Below are positions 1 through 11,300 of a DNA stretch of 64,000 bases, in pieces. Below the pieces are notes generated by a model. That model was not told where the DNA came from. It ran no database searches and worked only from the letters and a program-made list of their open reading frames with translations. Positions within the stretch are counted from its first letter, which is position 1; each line of letters starts with the position of its first letter. The stretch lies in NCBI GenBank assembly GCA_021229015.1, contig CM037785.1, positions 43,918,543 through 43,982,542 of the forward strand, given 5' to 3'. This stretch comes from Solen grandis (taxonomy: Eukaryota > Mollusca > Bivalvia > Adapedonta > Solenidae). The position numbers were made by a program, and so were the translations under genes.

Positions 1-3000
1 TTCAGACAAACGGTTGAACAGAACCGAGTTAGTTTTTACGCCATCAAAAAGCAGCGCCCTGAAGGTGGGGTTTGTTGCGCATGCGCACTTAAGCCATCGT
101 TCTGTTTCGTACATTTAAGATAGAAAATAGAAAGGTGTTCTATTGAAATAAATCGTGGATAAATGTAAATTATATGAGCATCTGATTGGCCATATATTTA
201 GGGCAGCTTCTTAATCTACATGCTGGTGTATAATTTCAGACATTGTTCAATGGGAAATGAATATACATTTGAGATTTTTCCCCAGTCACTGACTGGTTAA
301 TTTAAATCAGCGAATTATATATACCGGGAATTGCAGATCCTCTGGTGAAACGGTCTATAGATTAAAAGTCTTGGGTAGCATCACCACGCTCTTACTCAGC
401 AGAAAACACACTTAATTGAAACTGATTTTCAAAGTTCTACATCTTGACAAAAGCACTGAAACTTGGAATGTAATATATGCTTATTCTAAACTTATTTATT
501 TCAATCAACATGAAAACTTTTTTTTTCCCAAGTTCTTTCAATCCTATCGAGGCTTTTTGGATTGGATCGGAACTTTGTACCTAGTTTGTGATAGCTTTGA
601 ATCATAGGACCGAGAGTCCTAATATTGCTTTAAGCGTAAACTGGAACAGTAAAGGAGAAAGCGTGGCTTGTAATTTGGAATCGTTTTATTGATTTCCCTT
701 ATCAAATGGATCTTGTAGCTGTGAAGACCGAACGGCATAATTTTATTCGCCATATTCGTATTAGATTAACCTAGGATATTACATGTCAGAGGTGCGTGAA
801 CTGCTTCACTTCACTGGCTCACGTCACACATTTTCATTCATAGTATTTTCCCAGGTGCACGTATATCTTGTCCTCTAGAGGGCATTGGATTTGAATATCC
901 GGTATTGTCACTTTCCCAATCGGTTACAATATGTAAACAACACAACATAAAAAGTATTTCTCCCAGCGCGGATTACAGTCGTGTCAAAATGCTCTATAAC
1001 CATCTACACAAGCTTTATCTGAAGAAGCTCTATTGGAAGGTTTTAATACACAGACATTACTTTCCAGATGAGGATAAATATATAAAGCGATTTAACTCAG
1101 AATTATTTAGCTCTGCGTTTTGGATACAAAGTAGCTTTCGAAAAGGACCGCTTTTATAGTCAAAGTATTCCAAATTTAACTTGTACATTGGAAAGTAAGT
1201 TAAGTTTATATATATATGTATAGTAAATTATAATGATTAGGTGAGTGGTGCTCCAATTGTTCTACATTAATCCAGAAGACAACAATACGATTAACCTTTT
1301 TTCCAGATTATTTTAAAGCTTTAGTAATTTAATAACCAAACTATTGTTTTAGTTTATTTTTATCATTATTACTTCCAATTAGGCTTGCAAGTATATTGGC
1401 TGACGGACTCCCGATTTACTAATTGTATCTTTGGAGTCTCGGAAGGAATCCGTTGTTACCATTAGGCATAAGGTCTCTTTCTAAACACCAATTAGACTTA
1501 AGTGAAAATATATTTTCGGTGGTTCATATGAACAAAATATTAACAACAAAGTTTGGATGTGACGTTTTGCGACCCACCAGCAACATAACAATCATTTGGA
1601 TATATCATGACATAGCATTGTATAATATATACTTTTTTGCATTAAATATCATAAGATATTTATAGCAAAAATACAAGTTTAAGTTTATTTCTAAAAATGC
1701 AGAAAGTCAATGACCCAAGTGGACATACATGTACAGTTAACACATAGAAACGTAAACAACGAAGACAAGAAAATTTACAGAGATCCATATGTAGGTATAA
1801 ATCAATTATTCAGTAGGCATATTTTTATCAAAATATAACAATATAAACTATTATTTATTACATCATATTGTAATTGTTACTTCTGTTTCATTTTTCTCAC
1901 ATATGGCTCAAAGTACTATCAAATTCTAAAATATTTGGCCAGTGACAAAAATGGTATACTCACTTTACCTCGGATACACAAGTAAAAAAGAAATTTATTC
2001 GTGCAGCTTTTACACAATCCTTGGTTTCCAGTAATGTTATTATTGTACCTCCCCGTTTAATAGACAGATCATATGATAAAACGTGTTAATGCAATTCTAA
2101 AACGTTTATTTTTAATACCGTCGAAAAATATTTTTAAGCCCAGGATTTTGAAAATACATGATTTTAATTTTGTGTGTGTTACTGATATTTGTGCAACAAA
2201 TATTGCGATACTTATCGAGTAAACTTTCACTGATATATTTAAAACAACTGAAGAAAAGAAATATCGTGAGAGATCCAAATTTACGACATACCGGTATGAT
2301 CCAAAACATTATGTTTTATTTGATAAGCCTATTTGTTCTGTCTTAAGAACCTGTATCAACTTTGTTTCTAAGCATGTTATATGTTTTATATAGAATTAAG
2401 ATCACATTTAATTCTATCACACTGAAGCCCTTGACATGTTGGAACGATAACATGTCCGAAATCCAAAAACTACGAGTATACACATGTACCTTGAGCTAAG
2501 TAATACATTTGTTAAAATACAAATTTCGTAAATAGTTTTCTATAATAATAATACCCCAAAATAACTCATTTCTTAACAAATATTGTCAGTTAGAGAGATA
2601 ATGGTTTATACAAACATTGGTCATGTATACCTGAATATTTTATAAAGAAAAAGGACTTTGGAACGCTGGTCTACCGAAGCGCTTGGTATGTCGATAAGAC
2701 AATCAAGTTATTCTGACATTAGGCCAAACAGTCTTATTTATATTTTTTTTGAATTCAAATGCAACCCGTTTATTTGCATAAATAATTATTTTATAAAAAA
2801 ATTTATAATAGATAGGAATATTGACATCTAATATTATTTCAAATCAAATAACTTATCTATATTTATGCTTTATGCCAAACAGGGTACTACTTCGCTCTTG
2901 ACAGTTAAACGATTAGACTAGTACTCGTTTTTTGGTTAACCATCTAACGACAGTTGTTCGATTATTGTCTTCATGATTATGAACAGTAATCGAGGGTTAT

Positions 3001-3035
3001 CTTAATATACTACAAAAAAAATATTGCAATATAAG

Positions 3036-3077
<42 letters not shown>

Positions 3078-3266
3078 CAGTATTTTTTTACATGATGTTT
3101 AAAACATTTCAGGAGACGATAAGTAACCACCATTAAAATAAGTTTAACATACGATCCCATACATATTGGCAATGCTTATATTCACATAATAAAACAATTG
3201 TAGCAAGGCAAACATTTCTGACAATAGTGGAAACCATATGATTGCACGTATATAAAAAGGACGTAC
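1..3266 (-). other. Intron 1 of Kazal gene A (no exon seen)
   Basis: No coding exon is supported here. In the neighbouring complete gene the interval between exon 1 and exon 2 is about 3.57 kb, so exon 2 of this copy should lie just left of the window. The stretch is AT-rich and matches intron 1 of gene B over most of its length. Confidence 0.6.
3040..3072. repeat. CT microsatellite
   Basis: A run of CT dinucleotides. A shorter CT tract occupies the equivalent place in the duplicated copy (about 13672-13694). Confidence 0.95.
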
Positions 3267-3303
3267 CAATAAAGACGAGGCAAAATATTCCTAGGACCTT
3301 CAT
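3267..3303 (-). CDS. Kazal inhibitor gene A, exon 1 (signal peptide), partial gene
   Basis: A 37-nt coding exon on the minus strand begins with ATG and encodes MKVLGIFCLVFI plus the first base of the next codon. It is followed by a GTACGT donor (phase 1). The peptide is a short hydrophobic secretion signal. It is identical in protein sequence to exon 1 of the complete gene at 13892-13928, with the same donor and promoter. The rest of this gene would lie left of base 1. The role as first exon of a secreted two-domain Kazal inhibitor is inferred from the paralogue. A decayed copy is possible, but nothing in this exon is broken. Confidence 0.7.
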
Positions 3304-3355
3304 GTCTGCTGTCTGCATGAAGTTATCTGTCTGACTTCTACGTGCCGTCTGTCTA

Positions 3356-3376
3356 ATATATAGGTTACTTAGCAAC
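3356..3376 (-). promoter_or_regulatory. TATA-like box and X-box-like palindrome, copy A
   Basis: A TATATAT stretch (3356-3362) lies about 53 bp upstream of the ATG. Just beyond it is GTTGCTAAGTAAC (3364-3376, minus strand), which resembles an RFX X-box (GTNRCC..RGYAAC) with one weak half-site. Both are preserved in copy B. The regulatory role is inferred. Confidence 0.35.
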
Positions 3377-3798
3377 TGACTTAAGCGGCCCTTCGGTATC
3401 TCACTCGATCCGGTCACGGGACAGGCCTACTTTTCACGAAATTAACGTTGATATCAACACAAAATTTTGAAACCTAGACCTCCTTTATTGATTGACAGAA
3501 ACAGAAGCTTTGCATACTTTAACACTTATAGACAATGTCTTATAATGTAGTCTCTCGGGGGTTCAAGGGTTTAAAATTATAATCGAATGAAAATACATGC
3601 ATATACAATTTAAATTTAATTATGGATCTTTATAATAATAATGACTTCCTTAAAATAACATCAAGAATAACATTATTTTAGGACAATGGTCAACTGGTAA
3701 GTATAATGAGTGATAAGTTTTATCAAATAGGAAAGAAGACATTAATATACCTGTAAATGTATTTCATACGAACACCTGCCATAACGAGCCTATGTGGG

Positions 3799-3941
3799 AA
3801 CGCACTTTGGGGTTCAATGCACTATGGAGTTCAAAGTATGAGGTCCGATCCCAAAGTGCAGTCGGTCTAACGCACTTTGGGGCAACTCTGAATATGGACT
3901 CCAAAGTGCGATGATATGTCACAAATGAACGCACCTTGGGG
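3799..3941. promoter_or_regulatory. Alternating CGCACTTTGG / CCAAAGTGCG motif array, copy A
   Basis: The 10-mer CGCACTTTGG and its complement occur about six times with near matches, alternating in orientation (about 3801, 3850, 3871, 3901 and 3930, with weaker forms between). Opposite copies could pair into hairpins. The array lies about 0.5 kb upstream of exon 1 and is repeated in copy B (14879-15027). It may be regulatory or a remnant of a small palindromic repeat. Confidence 0.5.
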
Positions 3942-4257
3942 TCTAACATCGAACGATGATCGACAACAATGAATATTTTCATTATCATCAACATCATCAT
4001 CACCATTATTATCATTCTCGCCATAATCGTTAGAATCGTGTCTGCCTTCGCTATCAGTTACACCATTTATTTGTATTCATTATAAGATAAGAACAGCACA
4101 TCACCCTTACTACACCAGTATTATCCTTTTTAAACAGTGCAACGCATGCACGAAGTAGGCTTTTATAACCAGTACTGAAAACAACAATTGATATTTATTG
4201 ATGTATTACTGCACAGGAGTAAATAGTTAATATTGAAATCTATCTGTAAAGAGAGAA

Positions 4258-4385
4258 AGGGTGCCGTGGTCCAGTGGTGACATACCCGACTGCAGATCCA
4301 AAGGTTGTGGATTCGAACCCATTGGTTGCAAGGATTTTTTCATTACCCTGGCGCAAAGTACTGGTCCAACTCAGGTATCGTCGAG
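4258..4385 (+). mobile_element. tRNA-derived SINE, copy A
   Basis: The sequence has a box A-like TGGTCCAGTGGT and a box B-like GGATTCGAACCC at tRNA-like spacing, so the head resembles a tRNA gene. It has no CCA end or good acceptor stem and is shared with copy B (15356-15478), so it is a SINE inserted before the duplication rather than a working tRNA gene. Confidence 0.65.
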
Positions 4386-4429
4386 TTCGATTAGTATAAC
4401 CTTGAGACACCTTATCTATCGAATTCTTA

Positions 4430-4795
4430 GTCAATGGACACTTGCACAGGGCACCGTTGCTAATCATCATTACATTCGGATTCGTGGTCAATAGATACTG
4501 GCACTGGATAGAGGCGCTCATCCTATTATTCGGATTCGTGGTCAATGGACAATGACACTGGGCACCGGCGCAAATAATCCTCACCTACGTATTCGTGGCC
4601 AATAGATGCTGGCACTGGATAGAGGCGCCCATTCGATCTTTCGGCTTTGTGGTCAATGGACACTGGCACTGGGCACTGGCGCTTATCACTGGCGCTTATC
4701 ATTCTAACATTCGGATACATTGTGTATAGATGCTGGCACTGGACAGAGGCGCTCATTGAATCTTTCGGATTCGTAGTCAATGGATACTGGCAGGT
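4430..4795. repeat. 54-bp tandem repeat, short array
   Basis: About six to seven copies of a 54-bp unit containing ATTCGTGGTCAATGGACA and CTGGCACTGG. The unit is related to the large array at 17130-19330. Because 54 is divisible by three, spurious open frames cross it. Confidence 0.85.
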
Positions 4796-4950
4796 TTAGA
4801 CAACTGGCCATCAAGTTCATTAAGGCAGCAAGATCACAGCAGCATGAGGAAGAAATGAAGACCACGTGTCTCAACCCAGTCCCCGAGCGGACAAGACAGC
4901 CGATGCGTGCCGAATACAACCCGCATCACATTAAGAATTGCCCGCCATAA
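4780..4950 (+). CDS. Unrecognised 56-residue open frame
   Basis: This short frame starts inside the last 54-bp repeat and runs to TAA through non-repetitive DNA. The product is polar and basic, with QLAIKFIKAARSQQHEEE in its middle and no signal peptide or membrane segment. The composition is more protein-like than the surrounding DNA, which is the only reason to list it. No family is recognised. It could be a fragment of an older exon or chance. Confidence 0.15.
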   Translation: MDTGRFRQLAIKFIKAARSQQHEEEMKTTCLNPVPERTRQPMRAEYNPHHIKNCPP

Positions 4951-5151
4951 AATGTTAATAGTCATAATTCAATTAAAATTAAAACATTCAATTTTCTGTG
5001 AGGGGGAAAAATGAATAACAGATTAGTAGGTTTCTGTTTGAAAATTACATCAAGATTTTTTGAGCCAAAAGCTGAACGATTTCTTACACACATAATGGAA
5101 GGCATTTACACACATACTAAAGTGTTCACTCTTTCAAATAATTACACGATA

Positions 5152-5153
<2 letters not shown>

Positions 5154-5188
<35 letters not shown>
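5154..5188. repeat. GA microsatellite
   Basis: A GAGAGA run in the 3' flank of Kazal gene B, just past its polyadenylation signal. Confidence 0.95.
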
Positions 5189-5189
<1 letters not shown>

Positions 5190-5211
5190 TAACACAGACA
5201 TATTTGATACA

Positions 5212-5217
5212 TTTATT
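5212..5217 (-). terminator. Polyadenylation signal of Kazal gene B
   Basis: AATAAA on the minus strand, 57 bp past the stop codon of exon 4. Distance and orientation fit a short 3' UTR. Confidence 0.5.
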
Positions 5218-5273
5218 GATCATGAATGCGTGTATTATGTGCTATACAATGACTCCACTGGCCCCTTGAATAT

Positions 5274-5346
5274 TTAAATACTGCATGATCCAGCAGCGGC
5301 TGAGGTCAGCGAAGGGTTGGCGCATTTAGCCTTGGACAACTCACAG
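5274..5346 (-). CDS. Kazal gene B exon 4 (end of domain 2, stop)
   Basis: The acceptor CTTGCAG precedes C|TGT; the first base completes a split Asp codon. The exon encodes CELSKAKC, then a small-residue stretch, the last cysteine and a TAA stop. It supplies Cys4 to Cys6 of domain 2. The same layout is seen at 29692-29770 in gene C. Confidence 0.85.
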
Positions 5347-8300
5347 CTGCAAGAAAAAAAAAGTAATTAGAAAAACACCGATAACAAAAACAGAAAAGAT
5401 CAGTACAGAAATAAAAATCCAACCTGTATAAAAACTATGGTTTACGGTTAGTGTATAACAATAAAATCCTTACTAATTAAACTCATTTCATTAAAATTGT
5501 TCCACTTGCTGTTTTAAATCTTTCCATTGATTCGTAAGTATTTCTTTTACATTGCAAGTACATAAAGATCCCAAGTGAGCAAAGAACACCGGGAGACGGG
5601 GTTCGATTTCTTGCTTTTGTTTTGCTGGAACTGTCAGTATTTTAGTCATGTATCGCCAAATTACAGGTGGAGGAAGTCCCCGAGAGCACAGAGAGATCAA
5701 GGTAGAATCTCTGATCTACCACATGCCAGTTTGGAAGCTTCCATATTTGAAAAATACAAGTGTGGCAGCCGGGATTTCGATTCATATCGACGATGAAATG
5801 AGGAATATTATGCCTACGTCTTTAACGGTTCGATTTGTTTACGTCGCTACATGTGGTCAAAGTACTTTGTAGAAGTTGAAATTACCAAACTTCTATCTGT
5901 AGGGCGTAAAAGCGAAGAAAAACGTTATATTATGCATCAACTGCACGATGCTTTCTCCTTGGAGAAATAGCATAATATAGAGTGACCGATTCTTGAAAAG
6001 TCAATATTCAGGAATTGAATGTACAATGTTTTCGTTTTTATAATGAAGTGCATTTAAAGCCTATTGTATAGATGTGTTTTTATATTCTAATGAGAACATA
6101 TGAATAGCTAGTCTTGGTGTTTTAACAAAATGATATAATGATAGAAAATTATAATTATAATAATTGCATTGAATAAGTATCAATACGTTCATTCTATCAA
6201 ACCATTTATAATGCTTAAGACACACACTTAAGATCTTAGGGACCGCGGGTCACAAACTTTGAATTTTTACTACGTTAAGTTCAATGGCACTAGAACCGCA
6301 TAATTTTTTGCCCCTCTATACTGTATTATGAACATGGAAAGGGTCGGATTCTAACATAACTTGATTACGGAGGTTGTAACAGTGTACAAATGCTTCCATT
6401 ATATTTTATGCACGGTTTGATCAGTCTGATATTCATTTAACGCAATGTGTAACGAAAATATTGTCAAAAGTCAACCTTAACAAATTGATAACGATTTATC
6501 ATAACATGTGTTAATAGAATATAAGACTGATGAAATCGTGCATATACTATGATGATAGCATACGTATAAACACAGTTTTACCCTTCGTATCCGTTTCTTG
6601 TCTTGTCGAAACATTTTAAAACATAACGTTACATATCTTTGATATTAATCAAATTTCAATGTGTGTGGTAATTTTGTTGTTCTAGCGCCTGTGGTTAAGT
6701 TATTCTGCAATGAACACAAACATAACTCCTTATACTCGATTGAGAAAAAAAGCCATAGCCAAAATAAATAAATATATAAAAAAAAAATGAAATTTGGAAG
6801 CTCGGATGTATCTGAATACATGTGCACGCAGGATTCCAGTCATGTGTTACTAGCTGGATGCCGCTAAATGACCTAAATACTGTAAACTTTAGAACAACGA
6901 CATTATTTCTGTCATTTTGGGACTTTCTTTGTCTACAAAAATCAGATATAATTTGCCACAGGGTAGACATGTAGCATGATACCACATTCAGTCAAATTAT
7001 CCTGACAGAGGACAAATCGATCCTGGAGCATGGGATGAGCGCCAAGCACAACAGGTATATACCAATTCTTCCATGGAAAGATTTTTGTATGTCGCGGCTG
7101 GAGATCGAACCCGACACATTCCGGTTAAGTGCCGAGAAATCATAAAACCCCAATGTTAATACAAAGTTAGACACGAGTATACGGCCCGAATTTGGTGAAA
7201 AAATCAATATTAGAAAGCTGGAGTGAAATCACTTACTCATTGGGGTAGAACTGTCCATCGCTGCCACAGACGATCTTGAAGCCAGTGTTACAGTTCACAG
7301 AGTCAATGTTCTGACAGAAGACATTCTGGATGATAGAATGGACCATGTCGGTTGTCGTCATCATGGTAGTTGTCGTCGGCACGTCGGTGGTTGTAGTCAT
7401 GCCAGGTGCCATGGAAACGGTAGAGCCAGCAGCGACGGTTGTGCTGTTGGAGTCGGTGGGACCGGTTGGGGCAGAAGTTCCAGTGGGAACCGTGGAAACT
7501 ACTTGGTTCGTACCACATGCGCCGTTGTGTTTCACGTGCAAGGTGGCGTGGCCGTGTGGTATGTGCCCATGCTGGCCCATGAGAGTACAGCGCTGGTGGG
7601 CAAACTCACAACTAAAAAATATGTAATATTAAAGGGACATGAAGATTAAGAAAGGTGTGTGAAGTTAGCGCGTAGATCGTAGATCGTAAATCAACACTAT
7701 AACTAATTTTCTTTGTCGACCTGGGTCGTAGATCGTAGCTCAACCACTCAAATAAACCCAAATAAATGGTTGAGCTGGGTCGTAGATCGTAGCTCAACCA
7801 TTCAAATAAACCAAAATAAATGGTTGGCTGGATCGTAGATCGTAGCTCAACCATTGAAAAAGTTCGCGGAATGGTTGAGCTGGGTCGTAGATCGTAGCTC
7901 GACCATTGAAAACTTTCAAAGAATGGTTGAGCTGGGTCGTAGATCGTAGCTCAACCATTCAAATAAACCATTATAAATGGTTGAGCTGGATCGTAGATCG
8001 TAGCTCGACCATTTAAAACTTTCAAAGAATGGTTGAGCTGGGTCGTAGATCGTAGCTCAACCATTCAAATAAACCAAAATAAATGGTTGAGCTGGATCGT
8101 AGATCGTAGCTCAACCATTGAAAAAGTTCGCGGAATGGTTGAGCTGGGTCGTAGATCGTAGCTCGACCATTGAAAACTTTCAAAGAATGGTTGAGCTGGG
8201 TCGTAGATCGTAGCTCAACCATTCAAATAAACCATTATAAATGGTTGAGCTGGATCGTAGATCGTAGCTCGACCATTTAAAACTTTCATAGAATGGTTGA

Positions 8301-11300
8301 GCTGGGTCGTAGATCGTAGCTCAACCATTGAAAATGTTCATGGAATGGTTGAGCTGGATCGTAGATCGTAGCTCGACCATTGAAATTAACCAAAAAAAAT
8401 GGTTGAGCTGGGTCGTAGATCGTAGCTCAACCATTGAAAATATTGATGGAATGGTTGAGCTGGATCGTAGATCGTAGCTCGACCATTGGAATAAACCAAA
8501 ATAAATGGTTGAGCTGGGTCGTAGATCGTAGCTCAACCATTCAAATAAACCATTATATATGGTTGAGCTGGATCGTAGATCGTAGCTCGACCATTGAAAT
8601 AAACCAAAAAGAATGGTTGAGCTGGGTCGTAGATCGTAGCTCAACCATTCAAATAAACCATTATAAATGGTTGAGCTGGATCGTAGATCGTAGCTCAACC
8701 ATTGAAAAAGTTCACGGAATGGTTGAGCTGGGTCGTAGATCGTAGCTCGACATAAATAATAAATGTGAGCGTTGACTCAACCATTGAAAAAGTTCCCGAC
8801 GGAAACTTTTCCGACGAATGAGATATTCCCGACAAGTACAAAGATTTTTTAAGGAAACTCCTTTCCCGACGAAAGCATTTTTTCCGACAAATGCAATTTT
8901 CCCGACGAGTAAAAAATCCCGACGAAGATAAAAATATTAACAAAATACAATTTTCACAACTAATACTAAATTCCCGACATATAATTTTTCCCGACGAACA
9001 GAAAATTTCCCGACGGAAACTTTTCCGACGAATGAGATATTCCCGACAAGTACAAAGATTTTCGAAGGAAACTCTTTTCCCGACGAAAGCATTTTTTTTC
9101 CCGACAAATGAATTCCGTGAACTTTATCAATGGTTGAGCTACGATCTACGACCAGCTCAACCATTTATAAGTTTTAATGGTGAGCACGATCTACGACCAG
9201 CTCAACCATTCCTGAATTTTTCAATGGTTGAGCTACGATCTACGACCCAGCTCAACCATTCTATGAAAGTTTTCAATGGTCGAGCTACGATCTACGACCC
9301 AGCTCAACCATTCCGTGAACTTTTTCAATGGTTGAGCTACGATCTACGATCCAGCTCAACCATTGTATGAAAGTTTTCAATGGTCGAGAAACGATCTACG
9401 ACCCAGCTCAACCATTCCGTGAACTTTTTCAATGGTTGAGCTACGATCTACGATCCAGCTCAACCATTTATTTTGGTTTATTTGAATGGTTGAGCTACGA
9501 TCTACGATCCAGCTCAACCATTGTATGAAAGTTTTCAATGGTCGAGCTACGATCTACGATCCAGCTCAACCATTTATAATGGTTTATTTGAATGGTTGAG
9601 CTACGATCTACGACCCAGCTCAACCATTCTTTGAAAGTTTTCAATGGTCGAGCTACGATCTACGACCCAGGTCGACAAAGAAAATTAGTTATAGTGTTGA
9701 TTTACGATCTACGATCTACGCGCTAACTTCACACACCTGATTAAGAACAAAGGTACAGTTAAGTATGCAATTGAAAGTCTACATGACTTTCTTTGGTGGG
9801 CATTCTCAGGCATGAATTCTCGATTATTACGTTATAATATGAATAAGAATTTTGTCAGGATAATATAATTTAAAACATATACAAAAGCCTCGAAATAGCT
9901 GTTTAAAACATGTATGTTGTCAAAGGAGGGGTGGGTGGAAGGGGAGAAAGAGAAATGTCATTACATATAACGTAATGTAGAACAGTTATGCGTTTGGTGT
10001 AAATAAATGATTGTAAATTAAATATTTGAAGTCTCATTTAAATATGCGAATCGGTCGGAGAGTAAGAGTCGAGCCCTAGTGGTCTGCCTTTAAGTGTGTG
10101 TGTGTGTGTGTGTGGTATTGGAATAACACTGACTGGTTGCTGTATGTTTTGCCGTCAGATCCGCAGACCGTCTCGTCGTTCATGGTAACGTGCGTGGCAC
10201 AGTCTATAAGGAGGATCTCCTTGCAGAGGGCATCTGTATAGTGAAGTTCAATGTTCACGATGGCGTTGTCAACCTCTGTGGGGTCACAGTTGTGGTGGCA
10301 AACGTGAGCCGCATTGCTCTGGTGGGCTGCAGTGGACATTGTCAGTGTTTATTGAAAATCCAAATAATACATATACAGGTACTTGGTTACTTTGAGAATC
10401 ATGCGGACACCACGGTCATTGACCATGGATTCGAACTCCCACCAGGGCCGAATAATTTTATATTGCATATTTAACTGTAAGGAATTTGACTGTCTTGATT
10501 TGGTATATATCGTATAGAACTATATTTTTATTGTAAGAAAAGTAATCTCTATATCTTTTTTATATAAAATTATGTACCCTTATTGCCTTGGGAAAAAAGA
10601 AGAAAATCTAATAACATTTTTTCTTAAATGTCCTGGCTCCTCTGTTTTATCAATATTTACGTTTACCGCGTCGAAAAGAAAACAGTTATGTTAGATTTTT
10701 AAAAAAAGAATTTCGCAGGAAAATGATAAGTCATAAACATAATTATGAATACACAGTAGATACTGTTATTATAAAATATTATATATAAAATTCAGAATCG
10801 AGCTCCAAAGTATTTAGTACTATTCCTGACCTAGAAATACGGTACACGAAGACTAACAGAAAACCACTGATTCTTATCAAAGTACCGGTATGACAGTTGG
10901 ACTGACATTGAAACACGTTCTGACGTAAGGATTGGTCGAGATTTCTTAAAGATTTGAACACGTCATGAACTAAAAGAGGTCAATATGAGGTCACTCATAT
11001 GAGATAAGGATGTATCATTCTTTCTACTCTTTGTTCTACATTCTTCCACTTAAATCATAACATCTTTATGTCTTTGTTATTTGATGTATAATCGTTAAAA
11101 CAGCGACTGATACACCTGATGCTTTTGTGGCTTTAGCATCTCACAATACGTTGGGGACACTTTATTGATAAATATATTGATAAAGTTTAACACGATTATA
11201 CATATATAATACGATGTCATTAAATCCCTATTTTTGTAGATCATCTTATCCTTTAAAATACATGGAATTTTGAAAAATAACATTTCATCGAACAATTTTC

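Larger units (their letters stand above)
205..4385. repeat. Segmental duplication, copy A
   Basis: This block is repeated in the same orientation at about 11545-15478. Shared landmarks in order are the CTACATRCTG.TGTAT start, the intron stretch CAAGTATATTGGCTGACGG, a CT microsatellite, a signal-peptide exon, its promoter, an array of CGCACTTTGG motifs and a tRNA-like SINE. Offsets between copies run from about 10.6 to 11.3 kb. Copy A carries about 740 bp (near 1500-2240) missing from B, and lacks about 90 bp and 470 bp found in B near 13435-13530 and 14170-14640. Similarity was judged by eye. Confidence 0.85.
7653..9738. mobile_element. Foldback transposon, 2,086 bp, non-autonomous
   Basis: The ends are perfect inverted repeats starting AGGTGTGTGAAGTTAGCGCG, and the 9-bp target duplication GATTAAGAA flanks both sides. 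The left arm is about 1.1 kb and the right arm about 0.63 kb. Each is built from units of about 54 bp whose core is itself a palindrome: ATGGTTGAGCT, a short loop containing TCGTAGATCGT, then AGCTCAACCAT. I count about 20 units on the left and 11 on the right. Long inverted arms made of subrepeats with 9-bp duplications are the classic Foldback layout. There is no transposase; movement would need one in trans. It lies in intron 2 of Kazal gene B. Confidence 0.9.

Noticed and set aside
8321..9528. Repetitive frames such as ELRSTTQLNH / LSYDLRSSSTI
   Set aside because: They are translations of the foldback arm units; the same motif is read on both strands.
7653..9738. Direct repeats as a CRISPR-like array
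   Set aside because: The genome is animal, the repeats are palindromic units with repeated rather than unique spacers, and the whole has transposon ends with target duplications.
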